From: Alphaproteobacteria bacterium
GTDB taxonomy: Bacteria; Pseudomonadota; Gammaproteobacteria; Burkholderiales; Burkholderiaceae_C
DNA length: 64,000 bases
Reading direction: 5' to 3'
Assembly (NCBI GenBank): GCA_030054175.1
Contig: JASGCM010000002.1
Span: forward strand, 62,001-126,000
Below the pieces are notes generated by a model. The model did not search any database. It saw only the letters and a program-made list of their open reading frames with translations, and was not told the DNA's origin. Position 1 is the stretch's first letter. Each line of letters begins with the position of its first letter. Below are positions 36,254-44,707 of the stretch, in pieces. The position numbers and the translations under genes were made by a program.

Positions 36254-37141
36254 CTGAGCTTGCAGGGTACTTGTCCCCTGCCCCACCTGGGTGTGATCCG
36301 TTGCCAGGGCGAGGACGCTGCGCGTTTTTTACACAACCAACTCACCAACGACGTTGAATTGCTCCCCGTGGGCCAAGCCCGACTGGCCGGCTTTTGCAAC
36401 GCCCAGGGACGGCTGCAAGCCACCTTTGTGGTCTTCAAACACGCGGCCGAAGAGGTTTGGTTGATCACCCGACGCGACCTGTTGCCGCGAACCCTGAAGC
36501 GCTTGACGATGTTCGTGTTGCGAGCCAAAGTCAAACTCAGCGACATCAGCGAGCAACAGGCCGTGTGGGGCTTGGCGGGCGAAGACATGCGAGCGCTCAG
36601 CGAGACCCCGCTGCCCCCCTGGGCCACGCTGGCTCTGCCCCAAGGCGTGGTGATTGGGCTGTATCCGGTAGGTGAACAACCGCGTGCGCTGTTGTTGCCG
36701 CAAGCCGAATGGCCTTTTCAAGCCACCATCACCCAGGACGATTGGCTGGCGGGTGAAGTGCTTGCCGGTGTGGCCGACGTGCAGGAAGCCACCTTTGAAG
36801 CCTTTGTACCGCAAATGCTCAACCACGAGTCTGTGGGTGGCGTGAACTTCAAAAAGGGCTGCTACCCCGGCCAAGAGGTGGTGGCGCGCAGCCAGTTCAG
36901 AGGCACTTTGAAGCGGCGCACTTTCGTGGTGCAAAGCGCCGCTCCTATTGCGGCTGGCACCGAAGTGTTCGCAGGCACCGAATCTTGCGGCCAGATCGCG
37001 CAGTCGGCCCCCTTGCCTCAAGGCGGTGGCGTGGCGCTGGCTTGCCTGCTTCTCAGCCAAAGCGGGCGCGACGATTTGCAGGCCGAAGGACTCGCCCTTC
37101 GGGTTTGGCCTCTGCCCTACCCCTTGCTTCAGGACATTTGA
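36230..37141 (+). CDS. ygfZ: Folate-binding protein YgfZ
   Basis: A 303-aa YgfZ/GcvT-like protein that uses a folate to support Fe-S cluster assembly or repair. The signature KGCYPGQEVVAR places the key Cys at residue 211, and the N-terminus has HLGVIRCQGEDAARFLHNQLTNDV and FCNAQGRLQATF. The start at ATG 36230 (MSDFAQPALSLQ) lies in the right copy of the 113-bp repeat; the longer frame from 36191 is repeat sequence. In relatives ygfZ typically sits head to head with mltG, which is the arrangement the insertion has interrupted here. Confidence 0.92.
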   Translation: MSDFAQPALSLQGTCPLPHLGVIRCQGEDAARFLHNQLTNDVELLPVGQARLAGFCNAQGRLQATFVVFKHAAEEVWLITRRDLLPRTLKRLTMFVLRAKVKLSDISEQQAVWGLAGEDMRALSETPLPPWATLALPQGVVIGLYPVGEQPRALLLPQAEWPFQATITQDDWLAGEVLAGVADVQEATFEAFVPQMLNHESVGGVNFKKGCYPGQEVVARSQFRGTLKRRTFVVQSAAPIAAGTEVFAGTESCGQIAQSAPLPQGGGVALACLLLSQSGRDDLQAEGLALRVWPLPYPLLQDI

Positions 37142-37218
37142 CCCTCATTGCGTCGGTTGACTGCGGCGCTGGACCAAAGAATTGTAACAACCGACGATTC
37201 TCTTCAAGAGAAGAAACG

Positions 37219-37371
37219 ATGAGCGAAGAATCGATGAAGCGCATTCGCAGAGAGATGTCCACGCAACTGGGGCAAGCTCTGAAACCCCAAGATGGCATGC
37301 TGTTCCTGGCTGACAATACGCTTCTGGCCGGGTTTCCCCGGCCCCAGCCTGATCAAATCGGCGGGCGGTGA
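37219..37371 (+). CDS. Small 50-aa ORF sharing the C-terminal module of the unknown protein
   Basis: A 50-codon ORF beginning MSEESMKRIRREMSTQLG and ending NTLLAGFPRPQPDQIGGR. The last 18 residues match the end of the 408-aa protein (NTLLAG, then QPDQIGG), with the difference of a six-codon deletion in the Pro/Gln stretch. An AGAGAAG ribosome-site candidate precedes ATG 37219, within a hairpin TTCTCTT-CA-AGAGAA. It may be a small real gene or the 3' remnant of a second family member fused to a new start. The first 32 residues (basic, amphipathic) match nothing I recognise. Confidence 0.5.
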   Translation: MSEESMKRIRREMSTQLGQALKPQDGMLFLADNTLLAGFPRPQPDQIGGR

Positions 37372-37453
37372 CGTGCCCGACCCGAAGCAGTCCAGATCTC
37401 CTTCTGGACCGATGGCTCTGACGACGCAGCAAATGCGTTGCATTCGGGCTCAG
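37315..37453. repeat. 3'-end module, copy 2
   Basis: Copy of 35989-36146, covering the last 18 codons and stop of the 50-aa ORF and about 80 bp beyond, ending at the same GGCTCAG that ends copy 1. The final bases overlap the stop of the convergent GNAT gene. The remainder of the 308-bp space after ygfZ (37142-37218) shows no feature. Confidence 0.75.
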
Positions 37454-37878
37454 AGCTTGCAGACCATCTCCACGTGATCGATGCCGGCCTCGGTGAAGAC
37501 CTCGCCTTGGGCAACGAAGCCCTCGCGCTCGTAAAAACCACGGGCACTGAGTTGCGCGTGCAATCGCACCTGGTGGTCGCCACGCTCGCGTGCCACGGCC
37601 ATCAGGCCGCGCAAGACCTGTCGACCGTGGCCCCGGCCCCGCATCGATGCCTGCACTGCCATGCGCCCTATGCGTGCCACGCCGGGGGCGCGTTGCAGCA
37701 AGCGTCCGGTGGCCAGCACATGCCCGGACTGATCTTGCCAGACCCCGTGTACCGCGCTGATGTCTTCATGGTCCCACTCCAACTCTTGGGGCACCCCTTG
37801 CTCGCGCACAAAGACTTCGGTGCGCAAGGGAGCCGCCAAAGCCTGCATTTCGTTCCAGTGTCCGGTCAGCCAGATCAT
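37450..37878 (-). CDS. GNAT family N-acetyltransferase (ElaA-like)
   Basis: A 142-aa acetyltransferase. The N-terminus (LRTEVFVREQGVPQELEWDHED) and the acetyl-CoA binding motif IGRMAVQASMRGRGHGRQVLRGL (Q/RxxGxG/A type) are clear, as is the C-terminal GFYEREGFVAQGEVFTEAGIDHVEM. The last codons run into the GGCTCAG end of the repeated module, so the natural C-terminus may have been altered. It overlaps the esterase stop by ATGA. Substrate unknown. Confidence 0.88.
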   Translation of the reverse strand: MIWLTGHWNEMQALAAPLRTEVFVREQGVPQELEWDHEDISAVHGVWQDQSGHVLATGRLLQRAPGVARIGRMAVQASMRGRGHGRQVLRGLMAVARERGDHQVRLHAQLSARGFYEREGFVAQGEVFTEAGIDHVEMVCKL

Positions 37879-38837
37879 GTCCGTTCCTCAAAAGCCTCTC
37901 GCAATGCACGGGCGGCGTCTTGGTGCGCTTGCAGCGCCTGCGGCACGAAGCGCCCCATGTTGACAAAGCCATGCACCACCCCCCGGTAAATCTCCAAATC
38001 AACCGGCACCCCCGCCATGCGCAGCACATCGGCGTACTGCAAGCCCTCGTCAAAGAGGGGATCACACTCTGCCAACCCCAACCAGACCGGAGCCAAGCCC
38101 GAATGATCGGGGGCATTCAAAGGCGCAAAACGCCAATCGCTGCGGTCGGCTTGATCGATGTAGTGGTCAAAAAACCAGGCGATGGTCTCGCTGTCGAGCA
38201 TGAATCCCTGGCCATAGCGGTGGTGCGAAGGGGTGTCTTGGTGCGCCGTGGTGCCTGGGAAAAACAGCAATTGCAAGCGCAGTGGCCAGGCGAAGTCGCG
38301 TGCCCTCAGTGCGCAGACCGCCGCCAAGGTACCCCCCGCACTGTCCCCCCCCACGGCCATGCGTCGCTCATCCAGACCCAGCGCCTGGGCTTGCTCGCGC
38401 ACCTGACACAAGGCATGCCAAGCGTCATCGACGGCAGTCGGGAAGCGATGCTCGGGGGCCAGGCGGTAATTCACCGACACCACTGCGCATTGCGCCAAAC
38501 GACACAGGTGTCGGCACAAGACATCGTGTGTGGCTGGGCTGCCGATGGTGAAGCCCCCACCGTGAAAGTACACCAGCACGGGCAAGTCGGTGGAATCTGA
38601 GTCAGCGTAAAAGCGAGCCGACAACTGGGCGCCATCGGGCAAAACCAGGTTCAGGGCCTCATGGCGCAAGATGTTGGGTGGAGGCACATCCAACAGGGGT
38701 GCGCCGGCCTCGTAAAAGGCCCGGGCTTGCGCCACCGTCATGGCCTGCATGGGCGGATGACCGGCGCGATGCACGCGCTCAATTAACTGCCGCATGGCCG
38801 GTAGCAATGCCTGAGCCGGGTGGGCGCGTTGCTTCAT
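37875..38837 (-). CDS. Alpha/beta hydrolase, hormone-sensitive lipase family esterase
   Basis: A 320-aa esterase of family IV. The oxyanion motif HGGG is at residues 92-95, the nucleophile Ser166 is in GGDSAGG, Asp lies in GLAECDPLFDEG, and His in YRGVVHGFVNMG, completing the triad. NYRLAPEHRFP is also diagnostic. The start at ATG 38837 overlaps the patatin stop by 4 bp (ATGA), and its end overlaps the GNAT start the same way, so the three are one unit. Probably cytoplasmic; acyl-chain preference unknown. Confidence 0.91.
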   Translation of the reverse strand: MKQRAHPAQALLPAMRQLIERVHRAGHPPMQAMTVAQARAFYEAGAPLLDVPPPNILRHEALNLVLPDGAQLSARFYADSDSTDLPVLVYFHGGGFTIGSPATHDVLCRHLCRLAQCAVVSVNYRLAPEHRFPTAVDDAWHALCQVREQAQALGLDERRMAVGGDSAGGTLAAVCALRARDFAWPLRLQLLFFPGTTAHQDTPSHHRYGQGFMLDSETIAWFFDHYIDQADRSDWRFAPLNAPDHSGLAPVWLGLAECDPLFDEGLQYADVLRMAGVPVDLEIYRGVVHGFVNMGRFVPQALQAHQDAARALREAFEERT

Positions 38838-39910
38838 GGCAAAGCCTCGACCCGATCGGGGCCAGGGTCGCGCAGCCACTGCGCCCACTCGTCGGCCAGT
38901 TGTTGCGCAGCGCGGGTAGCGGTCTGCCAAACCCGGATGCGACCGGCCAGATCATGGGCGTAGGTGCTGAAGTCGGTGCGGTCGGGTAACTTGCCTGCTG
39001 GCAAGGTGGCAACCCACTCGGGCGTGGGACACAACACAACCATGCGATCCAAAAAAGGCGTGACACCATGACGTCGTTTCCAAGCCTTGTCCAACCAACC
39101 GGGTACGATCTGCGGCTGGAAATGGGGATACAGCACCAAACCGGAGTGAGCGCGGTAATCCAGATGCAGGTGGTAATCGGTGATGCCGCCGTCCCAGTGC
39201 GCTCCTGGCGGCGCCAGTGGAATGTCGTGCACCGCCTGCAAAAGGAACGGGATGGAGCAACTGGCCTGCACCGCCGGCATGAAGTTGGCCTCGGTCAGGG
39301 CGACATGGCGGGTTGGAAAATCGCTCACATCAAAAGGCAAACCCGCTTGAGGTTGCGCCGAAAACACCACCCGATGCAACCAATGACCGAGCAGGCGCCT
39401 TGAGACTGCATTGCTGAGATAGGCACCGGCATAACCCAAGGGGGTGCGGATGGGCCCCTCGCGACGCAATACATGTCGACCCGCCGAGGTCAGCACATGC
39501 AATCGATAGCGCGGGTGCGTCAACACCTCGCACAAGCGGCCACCGTAAAACGCCTTCAGACTTTGGCCGAATTCGCTGCTGACTTGCTCGGCGCTGGGGC
39601 GCTTTTGACCCGGCAGCAGTTGATAGTGTTGGTGAATGTAATCGTGCTCCAAACGGTGCAACGCTGCCACCGGCGTGTCCAAACACGCGCTGGCCAACCG
39701 CCATGCCCCGATCGAAGCCCCAACCAAGTGCACCTCTTGGCCGGAGGCCGGCAACCACTCTCCAAACAAAAACCGATCGATCGGCCCCAGAATCAATCCC
39801 TTGGGGCCGCCAGCAGCCCCCGGAATCACACCGATGTCGCCCGCAACCAGCCCCTGTCGGCGGATGTGCGCCAAGGCGCCGGGACCGGCCAAAATGCGCA
39901 ATGCCTTCAT
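38834..39910 (-). CDS. Patatin-like phospholipase family protein
   Basis: A 358-aa patatin-domain protein. The oxyanion Gly-rich segment GAAGGPKGLI is at residues 31-40, nucleophile Ser66 is in GASIGAW, and the catalytic Asp is in HWDGGITDYH (DGG motif). This Ser-Asp dyad is complete. No signal peptide is apparent. The start at ATG 39910 follows the tex stop by 10 bp; the longer frame overlaps tex. It is probably part of a lipid-turnover unit with the downstream esterase. Confidence 0.88.
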   Translation of the reverse strand: MKALRILAGPGALAHIRRQGLVAGDIGVIPGAAGGPKGLILGPIDRFLFGEWLPASGQEVHLVGASIGAWRLASACLDTPVAALHRLEHDYIHQHYQLLPGQKRPSAEQVSSEFGQSLKAFYGGRLCEVLTHPRYRLHVLTSAGRHVLRREGPIRTPLGYAGAYLSNAVSRRLLGHWLHRVVFSAQPQAGLPFDVSDFPTRHVALTEANFMPAVQASCSIPFLLQAVHDIPLAPPGAHWDGGITDYHLHLDYRAHSGLVLYPHFQPQIVPGWLDKAWKRRHGVTPFLDRMVVLCPTPEWVATLPAGKLPDRTDFSTYAHDLAGRIRVWQTATRAAQQLADEWAQWLRDPGPDRVEALP

Positions 39911-39920
39911 GGGCAAGATC

Positions 39921-42272
39921 TCATGAACGCAAACCCTGCAATTTGGCAAAAGCAGACGCCATGGCGCCTTGGGCCGGGGCTTCGCAAGGGCGTGCCCCGC
40001 CCCTTTGGCGCGGCGCAGACTCAAATCGGTTGTCGCGCGGTCCTTCTCTGCGCGGTGCGGCCGCGTCGCTGCGCATACTCAGGCTGATGCGCTTGCGGGC
40101 CACGTCGACTTCGAGCACCTTGACCTTGACCACATCGCCGGTTTTAACCACCTCGCGTGCGTCTTGCACAAAGCGATTGGCCAGCTGACTCACGTGTACC
40201 AAGCCGTCTTGGTGTACGCCCAGGTCAACGAAGGCCCCAAAAGCGGCCACATTGCTGACCGTGCCCTCTAACACCATGCCAGCTTTCAAGTCACCGATGT
40301 CCTCGACCCCTTCGGTGAATCGGGCCACCTGAAAATCGGGGCGTGGATCGCGACCGGGTTTTTCCAACTCAACGAGGATGTCTTTGATCGTGATGACACC
40401 GACGACGTCGTTGGCAAACAAGTCTGGGCGCAAGGTTTTCAGCATGTCGGCACGCCCCATGACCTCTGTAATGGGCCGTCCCACATGGCCCAAAATGCGC
40501 TCGACCACCGGGTAACTCTCGGGGTGGACCGAGGTCATGTCCAAGGGCTGTTCGCCATCGCGGATGCGCAGAAAACCCGCGCATTGCTCGAAGGTTTTCG
40601 GGCCCAAACCGGTCACTTCCAGCAACTGAATTCGAGACCGGAAGGCCCCTTGCTGATCTCGCCAACGCACCACCGAGCGCGCCAAACTGGCGCTCAGTCC
40701 AGAGACCCGCGACAACAGTGGCACGCTGGCGGTATTGAGGTCCACGCCCACCTTGTTTACGCAGTCCTCGACCACCGCGGTCAAGGTGCGGGCCAATTCG
40801 GTCGGGTTGACATCGTGCTGGTACTGCCCCACGCCGATCGACTTGGGATCGATCTTGACCAACTCGGCCAGGGGGTCTTGCAAACGTCGCGCAATGCTGA
40901 CCGCGCCGCGCAGACTCACATCGATGTCCGGTAATTCCTGACTGGCGAATTCACTGGCGCTGTAAACCGATGCACCGGCCTCGCTCACCACCACTTTCAG
41001 GGGCACCTTGAGCGCCGAATCGCTGGCGGACAACTGGCTCAGGCGCTTGATCAGATCAGCGGCCAGGTGATCGGTTTCACGGCTGGCTGTGCCGTTGCCA
41101 ATGGCGATCAGGTCCACCCCATGCGACACACACAGGTGACCCAGTCGATGCAAAGAGCCTTCCCAATCGCGCCTCGGTTCGTGAGGATAGACCGTCTCGG
41201 TGGCCAGCAAACGCCCGGTGGCGCTCACCACCGCGACCTTGACCCCGGTGCGGATGCCGGGGTCCAGCCCCATCACCACTTTCGGCCCAGCCGGTGCAGC
41301 CAGTAACAGATCGCGCACATTGTCACCAAAAACCTTGATGGCAACTTGTTCCGCAGATTCGCGCAGCTTGGCAAACAGATCGCGCTCGATCGACAAGCTG
41401 AGCTTGACGCGCCAAGTCCATCCCACGCAACGGCGCAGCAAGTCATCGGCAGGCCGCCCCTGATGCGACCACCCGAGATAGACGGCAATGCGCCCTTCGG
41501 CCAGACTGGGTTGACCCGCTTCAGGCTCGACGGGCAACGCCAGTCGAGCATCCAAAAACCCTTGGGTGCGTCCCCGAAACACCGCCAATGCACGGTGCGA
41601 GGGCACTTGGGACATGGCTTCGTCGTACTCAAAATAGTCACGGAATTTGGCCACCTCAGGATCGTCGGGGTTTTTGCCGGTCACCAAGCGGGATCGCAAC
41701 AATCCCTCGTTCCACAACCAGTCTCGCATGTGCTGCAGCAAGACGGCGTCTTCAGCCCACATTTCAGAGATCAGATCCCGGACCCCATCGAGGACCAGAG
41801 TGACGCTAGAGAAGTCCGCCCCCTCGATGGCGCCAGCCGGAGACACATGAGCCTGCGCCTCGTGCTGCGGATCCAATTCGGGGTTGTTCCATAAGGCCAG
41901 GGCCAAAGGCTCCAAGCCGGCATCACGGGCGATCATGGCTTTGGTGCGGCGCTTGGGCTTGAACGGCAGGTACAGATCTTCCAACACCTGCTTGGTGGTT
42001 GCGGCCATGATGGCCTGCAGCAGTTCAGGCGTCATCTTGCTCTGCTCTTCGACGCTCTGGATGATGGCATCGCGGCGCTGGTGCATTTCACGCAAATAGA
42101 TCAACCGTTGTTCGAGTTCGCGCAGTTGCACATCATCGAGGCCGCCAGTGGCTTCTTTTCGATAGCGGGCGATGAAGGGAACGGTGGCACCGCCGTCGAG
42201 CAAATCGATGGTGGCTTGTACTTGAGGGGTTTTGACGCCCAATTCCTGGGCGATGAGTTGAGCAATGGACAT
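39921..42272 (-). CDS. tex: Tex family RNA-binding transcription accessory protein
   Basis: A 783-aa Tex/YhgF protein. Domains in order are an N-terminal HTH region (TVPFIARYRKEATGGLDDVQLREL), a YqgF-like RNase H fold (VVMGLDPGIRTGVKVAVVS), helix-hairpin-helix repeats (LNTASVPLLSRVSGLSASLA, LLEVTGLGPKTFEQCAGFLRI) and a C-terminal S1 domain near residues 640-710 (GMVLEGTVSNVAAFGAFVDLGVHQDGLVHVSQL). It binds nucleic acids and acts in transcription and RNA turnover. The start codon is directly next to a strong hairpin and has no purine-rich ribosome site. Confidence 0.94.
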   Translation of the reverse strand: MSIAQLIAQELGVKTPQVQATIDLLDGGATVPFIARYRKEATGGLDDVQLRELEQRLIYLREMHQRRDAIIQSVEEQSKMTPELLQAIMAATTKQVLEDLYLPFKPKRRTKAMIARDAGLEPLALALWNNPELDPQHEAQAHVSPAGAIEGADFSSVTLVLDGVRDLISEMWAEDAVLLQHMRDWLWNEGLLRSRLVTGKNPDDPEVAKFRDYFEYDEAMSQVPSHRALAVFRGRTQGFLDARLALPVEPEAGQPSLAEGRIAVYLGWSHQGRPADDLLRRCVGWTWRVKLSLSIERDLFAKLRESAEQVAIKVFGDNVRDLLLAAPAGPKVVMGLDPGIRTGVKVAVVSATGRLLATETVYPHEPRRDWEGSLHRLGHLCVSHGVDLIAIGNGTASRETDHLAADLIKRLSQLSASDSALKVPLKVVVSEAGASVYSASEFASQELPDIDVSLRGAVSIARRLQDPLAELVKIDPKSIGVGQYQHDVNPTELARTLTAVVEDCVNKVGVDLNTASVPLLSRVSGLSASLARSVVRWRDQQGAFRSRIQLLEVTGLGPKTFEQCAGFLRIRDGEQPLDMTSVHPESYPVVERILGHVGRPITEVMGRADMLKTLRPDLFANDVVGVITIKDILVELEKPGRDPRPDFQVARFTEGVEDIGDLKAGMVLEGTVSNVAAFGAFVDLGVHQDGLVHVSQLANRFVQDAREVVKTGDVVKVKVLEVDVARKRISLSMRSDAAAPRREGPRDNRFESAPRQRGGARPCEAPAQGAMASAFAKLQGLRS

Positions 42273-42293
42273 GCGCCGATTTTAGGTCGGCGC
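42273..42293 (-). promoter_or_regulatory. Hairpin abutting the tex start codon
   Basis: On the minus strand GCGCCGA-CCTAAAA-TCGGCGC ends at the base before the tex ATG. The perfect 7-bp GC stem occupies the place of the Shine-Dalgarno. It may restrict tex translation or stabilise the end of the upstream SDR message. Confidence 0.5.
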
Positions 42294-42298
42294 AGGGC

Positions 42299-43201
42299 TC
42301 AAACGCGCAAAGCGCGACGCAATTCCGCACCGACTTCAGGTCTGGCGGCAAAAGAATCGGGCGGTTGCGTGATTTGCAAAATGGCCTCCATGCGCTGTTG
42401 CACGTTGCCCAGGGCCTTGGGGTGGCTGAAAATATAGAACTGGTCTTGTGCCATGGCGTCAAACACCTTTTGCGCCACTTCGGCCGCACTGACCTTGCCG
42501 CTGCCGACGGCCTTTTCGCTCATGGCTTGGCCAATCAACTGGCTGGTGGTCGGCTGCGCCGAGGCCAAGTCTTTGGGTCGGTTGCGTTCACTCTGGCTGA
42601 TGCCAGTCGGCACGAAATATGGGCACAGCACGCTGGCGCTGACCTGGTCGGTCACCAACCTCAGGTCTTGGAACAAGGTTTCAGTGAGCGACACCACCGC
42701 GTGTTTGGTCGTGTTGTAGATGCCCATATTCGGGGGTGTCAGCAAACCGGCCATGCTGGCGGTGTTGACGATGTGCCCACGATAGGTCGGATCGCGACGG
42801 GCTTGGGCCAACATCATGGGGGTAAACAGGCGCACGCCATGGATGACGCCCCACAAATTCACGCCCAACAACCACTCCCAATCGGCGACCGTGTTTTCCC
42901 ACACCAGGCCCCCTGCCGCAACTCCGGCGTTGTTGAAGACAAAGTGCGGCACGCCGACTTCCGTGGCCACGAAATCGGCCAGAGACTGCATGGCGCTGGC
43001 ATCTGCAACATTGACCTGGCGGGTTTCAACCCGACCGCCCTGCCCCTGCAACTCGGCTTGAGCCCGAGCCAGGGCGTCGGCCTGCACATCGACCAACACC
43101 AGGGTCATCCCCAGACGGGCCCCGATGCGTGCGCATTCCAGCCCAAAGCCGGAAGCACCGCCGGTCAGCACAGCGATTTTGTGATGGAAATCTTGGATCA
43201 T
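42299..43201 (-). CDS. SDR family NAD(P)-dependent oxidoreductase
   Basis: A 300-aa SDR. TGGASGFGLECARIGARLG (from residue 14) is the cofactor motif, NNAGVAAGGLVW follows, and ASMAGLL with YNTTKHAVVSLTE supplies the Ser and Tyr-Lys pair. The C-terminus is longer than in FabG-type SDRs, as in many acyl or hydroxysteroid dehydrogenases of degradation clusters. The start was set at ATG 43201 next to the CurA-like gene stop (43210). It is the last gene of the fatty-acid catabolic block before tex. Confidence 0.87.
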   Translation of the reverse strand: MIQDFHHKIAVLTGGASGFGLECARIGARLGMTLVLVDVQADALARAQAELQGQGGRVETRQVNVADASAMQSLADFVATEVGVPHFVFNNAGVAAGGLVWENTVADWEWLLGVNLWGVIHGVRLFTPMMLAQARRDPTYRGHIVNTASMAGLLTPPNMGIYNTTKHAVVSLTETLFQDLRLVTDQVSASVLCPYFVPTGISQSERNRPKDLASAQPTTSQLIGQAMSEKAVGSGKVSAAEVAQKVFDAMAQDQFYIFSHPKALGNVQQRMEAILQITQPPDSFAARPEVGAELRRALRV

Positions 43202-43209
43202 GGCCGACC

Positions 43210-44223
43210 TCAGATCTTGACCAACTGTTTGCCGAAATTTTTCCCTTTCAGCAAGCCCAGAAATGCCTTGGGCGCGTTCTCCAAACCTTGCTCGATGGTT
43301 TCGCGCGGACGGAATCGACCGCTGCCCACCAGTTGCCCCAATTCTTGCAGGGCCTCCGGCCACACCTCCATGTGCTCGCTGACGATGAACCCTTGCACCT
43401 TGATGCGGTTGACCAAAATCAAGGCCGGCGCCGTCATGGGCAGGGGCTTGCCATCGTAACCTGCGATCATGCCGCAGACGGCGATCCGGGCGAAAGCGTT
43501 GGTGCGCAGCATGACGGCATCCAGCACCATGCCGCCCACGTTCTCAAAGTGACCGTCAATGCCGTTCGGACAAGCTTGCTTGAGCGCCTTGGACAAAGAA
43601 GCCGCATCGGCATGCTGCTTGTAATCGATGCAAGCGTCAAAGCCCAGCGCCTTGACCACGTAATCGCATTTATCCTGACCACCAGCAATGCCGACCACCC
43701 GGCAACCACGCGCTTTGGCCAAGGCCCCATAGGCACTGCCCACGGCGCCGCTGGCCGCGCTGACGGTGACGGTTTCGCCAGCCTTGGGCTCGATGATTTT
43801 GACCAACCCATACCAAGCGGTCACGCCGGGCATGCCCACCGCACCCAAATAATGGCTGAGCGGAACATGGGTGGTGTCGACTTTTCGGATGGCACCGAGC
43901 GCGTCCGCCTTCACTACGCTGAACTCCTGCCACCCTCCCATGCCAACGACTCGGTCGCCCGATTGGTAACGCGGGTGGCGAGATTCGACCACCTCTCCCA
44001 CGGTGCCACCAATCATGACTTGGCCCAAAGGCTGGGGTTGGGCATAGCTTTTGCCCTCGTTCATGCGCCCGCGCATATAGGGGTCGAGACTGAGATAGTG
44101 ATGCCGCACCAGAACCTCACCTTCTTGCAGGTCGGGCGTCGGCGTGGTGACCAGGCGGAAGTTGGACTCGGTGGCTTCGGCCACGGGCCGGTTGTCGAGC
44201 AGGATCTGGCGGTTCATGGGCAT
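43210..44223 (-). CDS. NADP-dependent oxidoreductase, medium-chain (CurA/leukotriene B4 dehydrogenase-like)
   Basis: A 337-aa zinc-free MDR enzyme reducing an activated double bond. The N-terminus MNRQILLDNRPVAEATESNFRLV and the VRHHYLSLDPYMRGRM segment are signatures of the CurA group. The nucleotide site is TVSAASGAVGSAYGALAKARG, followed by KCDYVVKALGFDACIDYKQ. The start was chosen at ATG 44223 because GGAG lies 7 nt upstream; ATG 44217 is the alternative. It is tightly packed between thioesterase and SDR genes of the beta-oxidation block. Confidence 0.91.
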   Translation of the reverse strand: MPMNRQILLDNRPVAEATESNFRLVTTPTPDLQEGEVLVRHHYLSLDPYMRGRMNEGKSYAQPQPLGQVMIGGTVGEVVESRHPRYQSGDRVVGMGGWQEFSVVKADALGAIRKVDTTHVPLSHYLGAVGMPGVTAWYGLVKIIEPKAGETVTVSAASGAVGSAYGALAKARGCRVVGIAGGQDKCDYVVKALGFDACIDYKQHADAASLSKALKQACPNGIDGHFENVGGMVLDAVMLRTNAFARIAVCGMIAGYDGKPLPMTAPALILVNRIKVQGFIVSEHMEVWPEALQELGQLVGSGRFRPRETIEQGLENAPKAFLGLLKGKNFGKQLVKI

Positions 44224-44236
44224 GGGGATTCTCCAA

Positions 44237-44671
44237 TCAGTCGGTGGACAAGGGTTGATGGGTTTCGCGCCGAGGCACGTACTTGAAAGTCCCCGTGGCG
44301 TGGGCACACAAGGTGCCTAGTTCATTGAAAAGCCGGGTTTCGACAAACGCCATGGAGCGGGTGCGATGGAGCAAGTGTCCTTTGGCGGTGAGCATTCCAT
44401 TGGCCGGTTGCATGAAACTGGTTTTCATCTCGATGGTCACCACGCCCATGGCCTTCTCGACACTGCGCGCGGCCGTGGCCATCGAGACATCAAGCAAGGC
44501 CATGATGGCCCCGCCGTGCGCGACGTCAAACGAGTTTTTGTGCTCGGGCTTGGGCGTGAATCGCATCTCGGAACGCCCGGCGTCAAAAAACACCATCTCA
44601 AACCCCAAATGTTCAACAAAGGGGATGCGAACTCCAAAGGCTTGCTCATGCGCGTTGACTACCGCAGACAT
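44237..44671 (-). CDS. PaaI-type hotdog-fold thioesterase
   Basis: A 144-aa acyl-CoA thioesterase. NSFDVAHGGAIMALLDVSMATAA carries the family HGG motif and the helix with the catalytic Asp. ATG 44671 is preferred because GGAG sits 9 nt upstream; the longer reading begins with TTG 44686. It probably releases free acids from CoA intermediates made by the neighbouring oxidation genes. Confidence 0.9.
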   Translation of the reverse strand: MSAVVNAHEQAFGVRIPFVEHLGFEMVFFDAGRSEMRFTPKPEHKNSFDVAHGGAIMALLDVSMATAARSVEKAMGVVTIEMKTSFMQPANGMLTAKGHLLHRTRSMAFVETRLFNELGTLCAHATGTFKYVPRRETHQPLSTD

Positions 44672-44707
44672 CTTTTGACGCTCCAAAAAAGTAAGGACAG
44701 GGTCGAA

